A stretch of 64,000 nt of DNA from Bacteriovoracaceae bacterium (GTDB taxonomy: Bacteria > Bdellovibrionota > Bacteriovoracia > Bacteriovoracales > Bacteriovoracaceae). The notes under the pieces were generated by a model. That model was not told the origin of the DNA and searched no databases. It saw nothing but the letters and a program-made list of their open reading frames with translations. Made by a program: the position numbers and the translations under genes. Shown here piece after piece: positions 1 through 8,414 of the stretch. The stretch spans positions 80,548 to 144,547 of the forward strand of contig JAMPXB010000006.1 of assembly GCA_023701435.1 (NCBI GenBank), written 5' to 3'. Numbering within the stretch: position 1 is the first letter of the stretch; each line of letters starts with the position of its first letter.

Positions 1-2
1 CC

Positions 3-932
3 ACTCAGGCCTTCATGATTCTCACCGCTGCCTATATTGGCTTTCGCTTCATTAAACACTCTAAGCTCGTTGACCTCTACGCTGACCGGACTTACTTTGT
101 CATTTTCATGTGGCAGGTTTCCATCTGGTCCTATCACCTGCTGGATAAATGGATTTCCTCTCGGGTCAAATTAAAGATGTTGAGAAATCCTGCCGCCGCC
201 AGTTCCATTCACCTCATTCAACTGCTCGCCCGCTTTGTGCTCTTCTCTCTTCTTTTTCTTTTTACCTTAAGTAATCTGGGCATTCAGATCACCACCATTA
301 TCGCCGGGTTGGGGGTGGGTGGTATCGCCGTTGCTTTAGCGCTTCAAAAAATCCTGGGCGATCTCTTTGCTTCACTTTCCATTGTACTGGATAAGCCCTT
401 TGTGGTGGGCGACTTCATTATTGTTGATCAGTATTTAGGAGAGGTGGAAAAAATTGGACTCAAAACCACCCGCCTGCGCTCACTCTCCGGTGAGCAGATC
501 ATCATTTCCAACTCCGACCTTCTGGGAACTAGGATCAGAAATTATAAAAGGATGGATGAACGACGGATTGGTTTTTTCCTGCACCTGCCGCTGGAGATTA
601 GTTTTGAGAAATTAAAGACTGCAGTAAGTCTCGTGACCGCCATCATCCGCACCAAGAACATGGTGCGCTTTGATCGCTGTCATTTTATGGAGATCAGTAA
701 TTTTTCTAAGATTGAAGCGATCTACTTTGTTTTAAGTGAGGACTACAACATCTACATGGACATTCATCAGGAAATTTTACTGGAAATTAAAGAAGCCTTC
801 AGAGAGGAGAAAATTACTTTTGCCTATCCCACCCAGAGTCTCAATGTGGCCCCGACAGAAATTTGGATGGCAGGCCATCTCGAACCAACTCGCGCGGATC
901 ACAAATTAAACAATGTAGGCCGTATAAATTGA
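3..932 (+). CDS. MscS-family mechanosensitive channel (5' partial)
   Basis: Small-conductance mechanosensitive channel of the inner membrane, which releases solutes on hypo-osmotic shock. The reading frame is open to the window edge, so the start lies upstream; an internal ATG is at base 15. Visible are N-terminal membrane segments, then the Gly/Ala-rich pore helix (IIAGLGVGGIAVALALQKIL), followed by the MscS beta-domain (GDFIIVDQYLGEVEKIGLKTTRLR and a conserved ISNSDLLGTRIRNY stretch) and a C-terminal alpha/beta domain. This order is diagnostic for the family. The 3' end overlaps the convergent methyltransferase gene by 27 bases. Family assignment is firm; which MscS subfamily it belongs to cannot be said. 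Confidence 0.92.
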   Translation, partial: TQAFMILTAAYIGFRFIKHSKLVDLYADRTYFVIFMWQVSIWSYHLLDKWISSRVKLKMLRNPAAASSIHLIQLLARFVLFSLLFLFTLSNLGIQITTIIAGLGVGGIAVALALQKILGDLFASLSIVLDKPFVVGDFIIVDQYLGEVEKIGLKTTRLRSLSGEQIIISNSDLLGTRIRNYKRMDERRIGFFLHLPLEISFEKLKTAVSLVTAIIRTKNMVRFDRCHFMEISNFSKIEAIYFVLSEDYNIYMDIHQEILLEIKEAFREEKITFAYPTQSLNVAPTEIWMAGHLEPTRADHKLNNVGRIN

Positions 933-1703
933 AAAGAGCTCCTCAAACTTACCTTCGTACTTTAAGTCCAGCCACTCATGGCGGTCCTTAATGATCTCTT
1001 TGGTGAATTTTCCCCGCACCACCACTTTAACCGGACGCTTGTGAGCGATCTTTTCAATCTGCTTTAAGGTATGATCAATGTGTTCGACCTGGCCGTAGTC
1101 ATAGATGAAATAAACATCGGCCACCGGGAGTTCAAAGCTAGCGGCAAACAAGTCCTGCTCAACGAGCTCACAGCGGGCAAAACCAAATTCCTTATAGAGA
1201 CGCTTGCCTTCATTTACCCGGGCCTTGACGTATTCATAACCGGTGAATGAATTTTTGATATAGAGTCCGCCAATGACAATCCCCATCCGTCCATAAGCGG
1301 CTCCCAGATCAATAATGTGCTGATAGGGTTTGATTTTCAGAAGCTGCAAAATGCGCAGGCACTCTGAATAGGGAGTCTGCAGCGTTTGCAAATCCAGTCC
1401 CACCCAGGTCTGCACACCCTGATGCAAGGCCGGTCCCCAGGTTTCATGAGAACCCTCTGGTTCAAAGCCCTGAGCTTCCGCCACCAACATCTCTTCCACA
1501 TACTTCATACGGAAGCCCAGGATCTTATCCACCATCTGGGAGTGCTGCTGACGAATGACATCATTGGATTTGGGAGACTGATAGAATTCAGGAAAATGGG
1601 CCAGGCGCTTTCGATCCGAAAGCGATAATTGGGAGTTCTCCAGACTTTGAAAGTCCAGAAGAGATTTTAATTCCGTCCGTGGAAAAAACTCTAACTGCAG
1701 CAC
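906..1703 (-). CDS. Class I SAM-dependent methyltransferase, substrate unknown
   Basis: A 265-residue protein whose C-terminal half has a Rossmann methyltransferase fold. Motif I is IIDLGAAYGRMGIV at about residue 130. It is followed by an acidic end of strand 2 (GYEYVKARVNEG) and a VYFIYDYGQVEH segment in the motif IV position. The N-terminal 110 residues match nothing I recognise. The start is GTG, chosen because AAGGA lies six bases upstream. The gene converges on and overlaps the MscS gene by 27 bases. The substrate (RNA, protein or small molecule) cannot be told from sequence; the DLGAAYGR motif recalls histone/protein methyltransferase-like folds, but that is only a resemblance. Confidence 0.75.
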   Translation of the reverse strand: MLQLEFFPRTELKSLLDFQSLENSQLSLSDRKRLAHFPEFYQSPKSNDVIRQQHSQMVDKILGFRMKYVEEMLVAEAQGFEPEGSHETWGPALHQGVQTWVGLDLQTLQTPYSECLRILQLLKIKPYQHIIDLGAAYGRMGIVIGGLYIKNSFTGYEYVKARVNEGKRLYKEFGFARCELVEQDLFAASFELPVADVYFIYDYGQVEHIDHTLKQIEKIAHKRPVKVVVRGKFTKEIIKDRHEWLDLKYEGKFEELFSIYTAYIV

Positions 1704-1733
1704 ACTTAATCCTTAAGTTGGCCTATGAATCTA

Positions 1734-1931
1734 TTATTTCACTTTTTCAGGAGTATAACCAATTTCTTTGAGTAAAAACATCACCCGGTCATCGGTCAGA
1801 TTTTCTACCTTCACAATTTTACTCTTAAGGTCCACATCAACCTTAATGGAAGGGTCACCCTTAGCAAGTTCACTCTTAATGGCCTTTTCACAATGGCCAC
1901 AGGTCATGTCAGAGACTTTGAAAGTTCCCAT
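1734..1931 (-). CDS. Heavy-metal-associated (HMA) domain protein, copper-chaperone-like
   Basis: A 65-residue single-domain protein of the CopZ/Atx1 fold. It carries the metal-binding motif MTCGHC (Cys11 and Cys14) in the first loop, and its length is exactly one ferredoxin-like HMA domain. Such proteins bind Cu(I) through the two cysteines and hand it to P-type ATPases or sensors. The start ATG is preceded by AGAGG. It lies eight bases after the stop of an 86-aa hypothetical gene on the same strand, so the two are probably co-transcribed. No copper ATPase or CueR-type regulator is in the window. Confidence 0.88.
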   Translation of the reverse strand: MGTFKVSDMTCGHCEKAIKSELAKGDPSIKVDVDLKSKIVKVENLTDDRVMFLLKEIGYTPEKVK

Positions 1932-1939
1932 TTTTACCT

Positions 1940-2200
1940 CTATTGATGGTTAGATTGCCTTACCAGGGAATCCAGAAACTGTCGCAGTCGCTGCACTCCT
2001 ACAATTAAGGCTTCCTCAGCACTATATTGATTATAAACAATGTCGACGTGCTTAAAAATCTTATGAGATTCCCGGTGGATGATATCAATCTCAGCGTGAT
2101 AGCTTTCTTTGACCTGATTGACGCATATCCGACCTAAAAGGTAAGGATTGTTTTCCAGGTCAATGTATTTTTCAATCGGAAATTCGTTCATAAACCTCAT
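1940..2200 (-). CDS. Hypothetical protein, 86 aa
   Basis: I do not recognise this protein. It is cytosolic (no signal peptide or membrane segment). A predicted beta strand region (NPYLLGRICVNQVKESYHAE) is followed by a helix-rich C-terminus (SAEEALIVGVQRLRQFLDSL). A second ATG three codons in (base 2191) is an equally good start. Its stop is eight bases from the start of the HMA protein, suggesting an operon, and it is divergent from the HvfC-like gene with only 60 bases between. A role in metal handling would be inferred from neighbours only. Confidence 0.6.
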   Translation of the reverse strand: MRFMNEFPIEKYIDLENNPYLLGRICVNQVKESYHAEIDIIHRESHKIFKHVDIVYNQYSAEEALIVGVQRLRQFLDSLVRQSNHQ

Positions 2201-2260
2201 ATGTGATCTTCAAATGACCGAAAAGTCAACGTTAGGATCATACGAGAAACGGAGTGAGAT

Positions 2261-2785
2261 ATGCATGCATTACAACAAATGTTCCCCAGCCTCACGCTGT
2301 TCTCCGATCTTGATTGGGATGCTGTCACTAAGGAATATGAAACAGAATATATGGATCTGTCCTTTCCTGAATACCTTCAGCAAAAGGCCTTGGATGGGGA
2401 CTGCCCTCCTTATCTTTTTGAACTGGCCTTCTATGAACTGGCACTCTTCGATGCCAAAACCTCGGCCGAACCATTTCCTCATAGACCCGGTATCTATTTA
2501 AATCCCACCGCTCTCTTTTTGAGCCTGGAGTTTGATGTGAGACAGATGCTTAAGGATGCTCAAGGCGGCCAGATTGATGTGATCGAACGACCTCATGTGC
2601 TTTGCCTTTACCGGGACGCTCAAGACGCGCTCCAGACCTTAGAGATGAGTGATGAGGATCTGGAGCTGTTGGAGCATCTGGAAGATGGACCTCAAGACAG
2701 TCGTGATTTTGTCAGTAAAAAAAGTGAAGGCCACTTCCAGAAATTTATCGAAAATGGACTGGTACTGGATCTGCTGGAAGCCTAA
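2261..2785 (+). CDS. HvfC/BufC (DUF2063)-like protein
   Basis: A 174-residue protein whose layout matches the DUF2063/HvfC family. An N-terminal helical part contains a Tyr, then FPEYL, then PPYLFELAFYELALFDA, which parallels the family's FPxFL...PYLxDLAxLExAxxxA. A C-terminal part (VLCLYRDAQDALQTLEMSDEDLELLEHLEDG) resembles the family's winged-helix-like tail. Known family members partner MNIO (DUF692) enzymes that modify cysteine peptides, often in copper response. The divergent neighbour here is a copper-chaperone-like gene, but no MNIO gene is visible. The start has GGAG upstream. The gene's last four bases overlap the convergent neighbour. Family assignment rests on pattern memory and is moderate. 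Confidence 0.55.
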   Translation: MHALQQMFPSLTLFSDLDWDAVTKEYETEYMDLSFPEYLQQKALDGDCPPYLFELAFYELALFDAKTSAEPFPHRPGIYLNPTALFLSLEFDVRQMLKDAQGGQIDVIERPHVLCLYRDAQDALQTLEMSDEDLELLEHLEDGPQDSRDFVSKKSEGHFQKFIENGLVLDLLEA

Positions 2786-3393
2786 GCGAGCTTTTTGAGC
2801 TTCACTACTTCAAACTCTTCCATGCCGATATTTTCATCATCAAAGCGCCAGCCGAATTCGGTGGCCGAGCCCACGGGGTAGAGCTTACCGATGGCCTCAA
2901 ACTTCAAGGTGGGGTCGATAGTGATCTTCTGCTTACTCACGCCCAGAATAAAGACTCCCCCCACAGCTAGTTTATCCCACAGACTTTGGCGGATGGTATT
3001 TTCTCCAAAGACAATCATTTGATCGGGCAAGGCCACAACTGCCGGCATGGCCTGATCTTTCGGGACATACTCCTCGAGGTACTTTTTAATTTTAGATTCA
3101 TCTTCCCGGTAGATCAGGGAATTTTTGGTAAATAGATAGGCCCCCACTGTTCCCAGTGGACCTAAGTTATGGGCCAGGGTGGTGGCCCGCTGTTCTAAGA
3201 GAGAGAGCAAAAAAGCGATCTGGGCATTAAGGATCAGGTAAGGAGATAATCCGACTGGATCACTCGTCTGCATCAGAGAACTCATGCTAAAGCGCGGGCC
3301 CATAAAAAGACAATCCAGAGACCAGAAGCTCGGAAGAACATCCAAGTCCTTTAAATCAATACCTGCATAAGGGTTCTTAAGGAGTACTTGCAT
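2782..3393 (-). CDS. Hypothetical protein, 203 aa
   Basis: Not recognised. It is a soluble 203-residue protein with no signal peptide. The middle part (AQIAFLLSLLEQRATTLAHNLGPLGTVGAYLF) looks like a long hydrophobic helix. The C-terminal half is alternating strand/helix (AVVALPDQMIVFGENTIRQSLWDKLAVGGVFILG), which could be a degenerate Rossmann-like fold such as a methyltransferase remnant, but no SAM motif is present. The start is supported by GGAGATTAGG directly upstream. It overlaps the HvfC-like gene by four bases at the 3' end. Confidence 0.6.
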   Translation of the reverse strand: MQVLLKNPYAGIDLKDLDVLPSFWSLDCLFMGPRFSMSSLMQTSDPVGLSPYLILNAQIAFLLSLLEQRATTLAHNLGPLGTVGAYLFTKNSLIYREDESKIKKYLEEYVPKDQAMPAVVALPDQMIVFGENTIRQSLWDKLAVGGVFILGVSKQKITIDPTLKFEAIGKLYPVGSATEFGWRFDDENIGMEEFEVVKLKKLA

Positions 3394-3442
3394 CCTAATC
3401 TCCTGAATAAAAAAACCGATCAGATAGGCCTAGGAGTCCCAT

Positions 3443-3979
3443 ATGATGAAAGTTATTTTTGTCCTTACTGCTATTGTATCAATTTCTGTGGAAGTGGCCC
3501 ATGCAAAAAGCCTGGAACTCAAAAGAAATACCCGCTCCATTTTTATTGAGGAAAAAATCAACTGGACCTTAGGCAAAGATCTATTTGGAATGCCTTTTGT
3601 CTACTTTTCACCTCAGAAGAATGGGCAGCGGTCCAATATCTCTTTTACTGATACCGGTGCCGAGGTGGAGCTCGATGTAAAATCCCTCGCCACATCCCAA
3701 AAGTCATACCAGCAAGGTCGTAAAGACTGGGCGCAAACTGTGAGTGCAGAGGTCATCGCTTTTTTACCATATGAAGTGAAGATCAATGATCATGGACACA
3801 AGGTCCATCAAATTGGTGTGAAGTACGTGCATGAAGGAAAAACATATCAGGAAAAATCTCATTATATTGAATGCCGCGGAAAGATTCTGTTCTCCAAATC
3901 ACTGCGCCTGACCAGCAATCTTGAGCATGAACAGGATTTTAATGATCTCATTCAAGGCCTTGATTGCGGAGGTGTGTAA
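3443..3979 (+). CDS. Secreted hypothetical protein upstream of the giant Fic protein
   Basis: A 178-residue exported protein. An N-terminal signal peptide (MMKVIFVLTAIVSISVEVAHA) has a type I cleavage site after AHA. The mature part is beta-rich, with two cysteines near the C-terminus (ECRGK and LDCGG) that could form a disulfide. No family recognised. The start has GGAG seven bases upstream. Its TAA stop overlaps the ATG of the next gene by one base (TAATG), so the two are translationally coupled. A role as partner, chaperone or protective protein for the large Fic/ART-like protein is a reasonable inference, with no direct evidence. Confidence 0.75.
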   Translation: MMKVIFVLTAIVSISVEVAHAKSLELKRNTRSIFIEEKINWTLGKDLFGMPFVYFSPQKNGQRSNISFTDTGAEVELDVKSLATSQKSYQQGRKDWAQTVSAEVIAFLPYEVKINDHGHKVHQIGVKYVHEGKTYQEKSHYIECRGKILFSKSLRLTSNLEHEQDFNDLIQGLDCGGV

Positions 3980-6900
3980 TGAGAACGCTGGTGGGATTAA
4001 AACTTGCACTCATTCTGCTGGTCTCCTCTTTATCATCCTGGGGTCCTATCTCTATCAGTTGGGCCAAGGCTTCCACTTGTGAGAATGGCGAATGCGCTCA
4101 AAAACTCATTGACCGGCTGGAAGATGTGGGAGGGCTTTATAAAAAATCCTGTCTACCTTCAAAAGTTGATAACGGTCTTAATGAGGAGTGCTGGAAATAC
4201 CTCACCGAAATTAATCATCTGGAAAAAGAACTCGCTAAACAGCAAACACTTTTGGAACAACGTCTGGGCTGCGACACCGGTGACTGTAAACACCCTGACC
4301 AGGAACTCTCTTTAAATTTTCAAGTCAAGAAACTAGCAGAGACGGAAGATTCCCTCAGCTGCTCAGAACCCAAAAAATTAGAAATTAAAAAGCAATGTCC
4401 CTCGGACATGAACTGTGTGCTGGTATCCTCGGCACTCACCGTCGGTGGCTACCTCGCGGAAATGATGGTCCCAGAAAATGCCAAACCCAAAGGATGTCAT
4501 TTAGGAGACGATAGCTGTGTCACTCAGCTGGCCACAGGATTTTTAAAGGCCGCCATTTCCTTTTTCGAAGGGGCCTGGGGTCTGCTCAAAATGGCCGGCA
4601 ATGCCGCCAATAAAAAGATGACCGAATTCTGGTCATGGGTCAAAGGAGCGGAAGACCACTCTTCCACTTCGCAACTGGCGATGGCCAAGGCCTCAGAAGA
4701 TTCTGGCGTCTTTGATAGTCTTGTTAATGACTTCCCGGGAACGATGAAAAAAATCTGGGGCGCTTTAATGGGCTCCGTTAAGGAGTGGCTTAAGACTGAC
4801 ATCTTCTGCCAGAAGTGGTCAGGGGTCCCTCATCTTAGTAAATGCGAAAAGCCCACCGAGAGCTTTGATTGCATGTCCTGCAAAACCTGGGCGAATGGTT
4901 TATGTGCCGCCACCGGTACCTTGGTAGCAGAAGTCGTGCCAGCGTTTTTAACTGGAGGTCTGGTCACTGCCGTTAAACATGGGGCGAGCGGTGCGGCCAA
5001 GATCTCCAAACTCTTTAAGGTATCTGACAAAGGCATTAAGGCCATTAAGGGTTCCCGCGCCGGGAAAGCGGCCGCAGAGACCACTGCCAAGATAGATAAG
5101 GTGCTGAAAATTTCCACAGGTGTGAAAGCGACCAAGGCCGCAGTCGAAGCGGCACTCGCCTCCATCCGGAAGTATCTCACCTCACCTCTGCGAAAAACTC
5201 TGAAAGCTTCCTACGCCTCAATGTCCAAGGCCTTTACCCAAAAGGGCGTTTACCTGATGGAGTCGCCGGCCGGAAAAGTCATTCACTTCTCAGGCAAGGT
5301 TCTTAAAACCACCGGTAAAGTTGTTATTTATCCCATTGAAAATCCGCTGACCGTCATGGCCTATAAGGCCGGTGAACGAAGCTTTGATAAAGTCTTAAAG
5401 CTGGGCTCTCCCAAACTGGCCGCCACCACCACCGTTACAACGGCCGTGAGCAGTCAGCAAAAAAATCTTGAAAGTCTGCTGGCACGAATTGAAGAGGCCA
5501 AAGTTAAGAAGAGTAAGAAAAAAGATCTTTTAAAACTGGAAGAAGAACTCCTCTCTCAAGTTGAACCCGTTCGCCGCAAGCTTCTGAAAGAAATTCTTGC
5601 CAGTGATAAGACCGAATTTTCAGACATCATAAAGCACCTCTATCCAGAACTTCAGTATGGAGATCTGGCCCGTAAATTACCGGCCGACAAAATTCTTAAA
5701 GCAGAAAAAGAACTGTTCCTGGAAATTGAGGCAATGGCGGATGGTCCGCTCAAGAGTGCTCTCACTAAAAAATTCAATTCCCATGTGATCCAAGGCGAGG
5801 CCCGGATCCGCGTCGTAGGAAAGAGCTCTCCCACTTATAAACAGATCATTGATAACTCCAAGCTTCCTTCTGAAGAACGCTTTGAAGAAGCAATGAAACT
5901 CCTTAAGCGCGAGAACCTCAGTGCGGATGAAAAGGCCAAACTCTCAAAGGCACTCGAAGAGGCCCACCTGGCAGGACCCGACAACGGTGTCTTCGAGTAC
6001 AGCTGGAGTGAACTAAGAGAGAAATATAAAATTCTCACAGATGCTGGCTTCACTAAAGATGAAGCCGATATCCTGATCCGCGCTGGTCTGGCCGGTCGTC
6101 CACCAGTAAGAGAACTGCTGCAGCCGGGCGACACCCTCTTTAGTGGTTTTGCTGAAGACATTGTCGAGGGCAACTTCCTGGAGAAACGGGAAAAGCTCTC
6201 AAAACTTATTGATGAAAAATACACCAAACGTCGCGACAACTTTATCACTCGTGCCATCTATGGTGCTGAAGATAAGAGAGAGGCGATTACCATCCAGGAC
6301 AACGTTGAGTCCCTCTACTTTGTAGATTACCAGCACAACGTGCCGGAGCTTGATACTTTTATTAAGGGTGAGAAAACCGTTAATAAGTCTCAGATGGCCA
6401 AGCGCTATGATGAAGATGCCTTCACTAATTTTAAAGAGGCACGCAATTATCTTCTGACAAATAAACCCGCCATGACCAAAGACACACTTCTGCAAGTTCA
6501 TCGCAAAATGATGAAAGGCGGGATTGAAAAAGTTCCTGAAAAGGATCTAGGTCAAATCCGTGATGGCCATTGGTATGGAGGAGTGCCCGCCAGTCACGCC
6601 ATTGATGAGGCGATCATCCATGAGGTAAAAAACAATCCTTATCTCACCTGGATTGAGCACGGTAAAACCGCCGACGGCAAGGGCTTCGGCCAGATCATGT
6701 ATCCCAATGTGGATGATGTGCGGAAAGAAGGACTTGATCTCATCCGTAAAAATCATCCCAAGCTGGTGATTGAAATTGAGGACTATCAGGCCCTCAGTAA
6801 AAAGTATAATAACCTCTATAGCGACTATAATAAAAAAGACAGTGTCTGGCAGGGCAGCCCGGAGGGCATTAAGGCGCGGGAAGAATTGCAGCTCCTAGGC

Positions 6901-8352
6901 GACCGCTACACCGCCCTCTCCAAGAACAAAAAGCAGGTCACTCAGAAACTCGTTGATGCCATGGTGGATGACCTGATGGATTGGTTCACTCGTGAGCGCA
7001 CCCTCATTGGCGACATTAATTCACCACAGAAGCTTGATGAATTTGTGAATCTTGTGGCCAAATTCCAACGAGACCTGGTTTCGATTCATCCCCTGGCCAA
7101 CGGAAACGGCCGCAGTACCCGTGAATTTGCCCTCTCCTACGCCCTGATGCGCGAAGGTTTTCCACCTCCAAGAATTATCGAACCCGATGCAGATATTTAT
7201 AAGAGTGAAAAAGAATGGGCCAAGATCATCAAGCACGGAATTCTCGCCAGTGATTTCCTGATGGATGATTTAACGGAACGTTTAAGATTCGGTCTTCCGA
7301 TTGAAAACTCCGTGGACCTTATCACTCCTTATACCCGTCCCCCGGTTAAGGTGGCGCTCAAGGGTGAGAAGAAAACTCCCCAGATGGAGGGAGTGGAATA
7401 CATTGATCCTCGCCTCTATCGGGAAATTGTAAAACGCGAATTGCAAAATGATCCGCTCCTGAAGGAAACTTTTAAATCCAAACCGGTCGAGTCCTGGGAC
7501 ATTGTTCATAAACGAGTCGATGAAGTGTTTGCTAAAAACAACATCTACTATAAGCATCCTAAAAAAGGGATTGAACGAGTGGAAATTGGTTACGTCGATG
7601 AAGACTTCAAACACCTTTATGGGAAATCAAGTTTTCATGATCCCGAACTCTTTAACTTTAAAATGAAGACCTGGTATTCCGATGACATCACCTGGAGGGG
7701 GCTTGCCTCCAAGCATGCAGTCAAGAGTGAAGAAGAAATTCTTTCGATGTTCAAGGAACTCAACACCCACATGGCCTCCAATGCGGTGGTGGGAAAAGTG
7801 CGGGGCAAGGCCACTCCGGAAGATATCCGCAAAGCAGCGCTGGAAGATTTTGAAAAATATAACGACAACGTCTTTAACGACGGTCTGGTACAGATGGCCC
7901 GCGACCATTCGGAAACCGGTCCCATGTATGGCATCAGTTACGGCTACTCCACTTCCAAAAACCGTGACGTAGGCAAGGCCTTCGCCATGGGTGCGATGGT
8001 GGTGGGAGAATATGGCGCCCATAAGGCCCCGGAGCTTCAGGCCCTCTTAAAATCCCGGGTGCTGGTTGGGGCGCGGAAGGCCCATAAAGATGTGGACCTC
8101 ACCCGCCTTAAACAAGTGCGGGAAGAATTCTCTTATAAGTATGGCCGTCAGCAGGAAGTGATGGGAGTCGGTGCCAGCGATCCTGATTCCATTTCCATTA
8201 TCCAGACCATTGATGCTCAAGGTGAAGTAGAGCTGACTTATCTGAGAAATAAAAACAAACCAAATGAGATTTTAGTGATCAAGGGAGATATTGATCCTGA
8301 CGCCACTCCCAATCCTGATCAGATTAAGCGCACCGTCGATCTCAAACGCTAA
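3979..8352 (+). CDS. Giant secreted protein with Fic domain and C-terminal ADP-ribosyltransferase-like segment
   Basis: A 1457-residue exported protein with a signal peptide ending near residue 31. The N-terminal 300 residues are rich in paired cysteines (probable disulfides). A Gly/Ala-rich hydrophobic stretch follows at 301-345, then a long helical middle. A Fic domain spans about 810-1085: helix LLQVHRKMMKGG, beta-flap QIRDGHWYGG, and the Fic motif HPLANGNGRSTR at 1037-1048. The usual acidic residue of the motif is Asn1041. Near the C-terminus, YSTSKNRDVGKAF (1323-1335) resembles the STS strand of ADP-ribosyltransferases, and RQQEV (Glu1393) a Q-x-E catalytic motif. I chose ATG 3979 over an upstream in-frame TTG because GGAGG sits six bases before it. 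Fic is a firm call; the ART call is tentative. Confidence 0.85.
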   Translation: MRTLVGLKLALILLVSSLSSWGPISISWAKASTCENGECAQKLIDRLEDVGGLYKKSCLPSKVDNGLNEECWKYLTEINHLEKELAKQQTLLEQRLGCDTGDCKHPDQELSLNFQVKKLAETEDSLSCSEPKKLEIKKQCPSDMNCVLVSSALTVGGYLAEMMVPENAKPKGCHLGDDSCVTQLATGFLKAAISFFEGAWGLLKMAGNAANKKMTEFWSWVKGAEDHSSTSQLAMAKASEDSGVFDSLVNDFPGTMKKIWGALMGSVKEWLKTDIFCQKWSGVPHLSKCEKPTESFDCMSCKTWANGLCAATGTLVAEVVPAFLTGGLVTAVKHGASGAAKISKLFKVSDKGIKAIKGSRAGKAAAETTAKIDKVLKISTGVKATKAAVEAALASIRKYLTSPLRKTLKASYASMSKAFTQKGVYLMESPAGKVIHFSGKVLKTTGKVVIYPIENPLTVMAYKAGERSFDKVLKLGSPKLAATTTVTTAVSSQQKNLESLLARIEEAKVKKSKKKDLLKLEEELLSQVEPVRRKLLKEILASDKTEFSDIIKHLYPELQYGDLARKLPADKILKAEKELFLEIEAMADGPLKSALTKKFNSHVIQGEARIRVVGKSSPTYKQIIDNSKLPSEERFEEAMKLLKRENLSADEKAKLSKALEEAHLAGPDNGVFEYSWSELREKYKILTDAGFTKDEADILIRAGLAGRPPVRELLQPGDTLFSGFAEDIVEGNFLEKREKLSKLIDEKYTKRRDNFITRAIYGAEDKREAITIQDNVESLYFVDYQHNVPELDTFIKGEKTVNKSQMAKRYDEDAFTNFKEARNYLLTNKPAMTKDTLLQVHRKMMKGGIEKVPEKDLGQIRDGHWYGGVPASHAIDEAIIHEVKNNPYLTWIEHGKTADGKGFGQIMYPNVDDVRKEGLDLIRKNHPKLVIEIEDYQALSKKYNNLYSDYNKKDSVWQGSPEGIKAREELQLLGDRYTALSKNKKQVTQKLVDAMVDDLMDWFTRERTLIGDINSPQKLDEFVNLVAKFQRDLVSIHPLANGNGRSTREFALSYALMREGFPPPRIIEPDADIYKSEKEWAKIIKHGILASDFLMDDLTERLRFGLPIENSVDLITPYTRPPVKVALKGEKKTPQMEGVEYIDPRLYREIVKRELQNDPLLKETFKSKPVESWDIVHKRVDEVFAKNNIYYKHPKKGIERVEIGYVDEDFKHLYGKSSFHDPELFNFKMKTWYSDDITWRGLASKHAVKSEEEILSMFKELNTHMASNAVVGKVRGKATPEDIRKAALEDFEKYNDNVFNDGLVQMARDHSETGPMYGISYGYSTSKNRDVGKAFAMGAMVVGEYGAHKAPELQALLKSRVLVGARKAHKDVDLTRLKQVREEFSYKYGRQQEVMGVGASDPDSISIIQTIDAQGEVELTYLRNKNKPNEILVIKGDIDPDATPNPDQIKRTVDLKR

Positions 8353-8369
8353 ACAAAACTAAGACAAAA

Positions 8370-8400
8370 AAGAGGGTCCTTTAAGAGGGCCCTCTTTTTT
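8370..8400 (+). terminator. Rho-independent terminator after the Fic-protein gene
   Basis: A stem of nine pairs (AGAGGGTCC with GGGCCCTCT, one G-T pair), a short loop and a T tract, 18 bases after the stop codon. It separates this two-gene unit from the photolyase gene. Confidence 0.9.
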
Positions 8401-8414
8401 GAGATAATCCGGAC

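Noticed and set aside
3964..3978. TTG start for the giant Fic protein
   Set aside because: It would contain the GGAGG ribosome site within its codons; ATG 3979 is in correct distance and begins a clean signal peptide.
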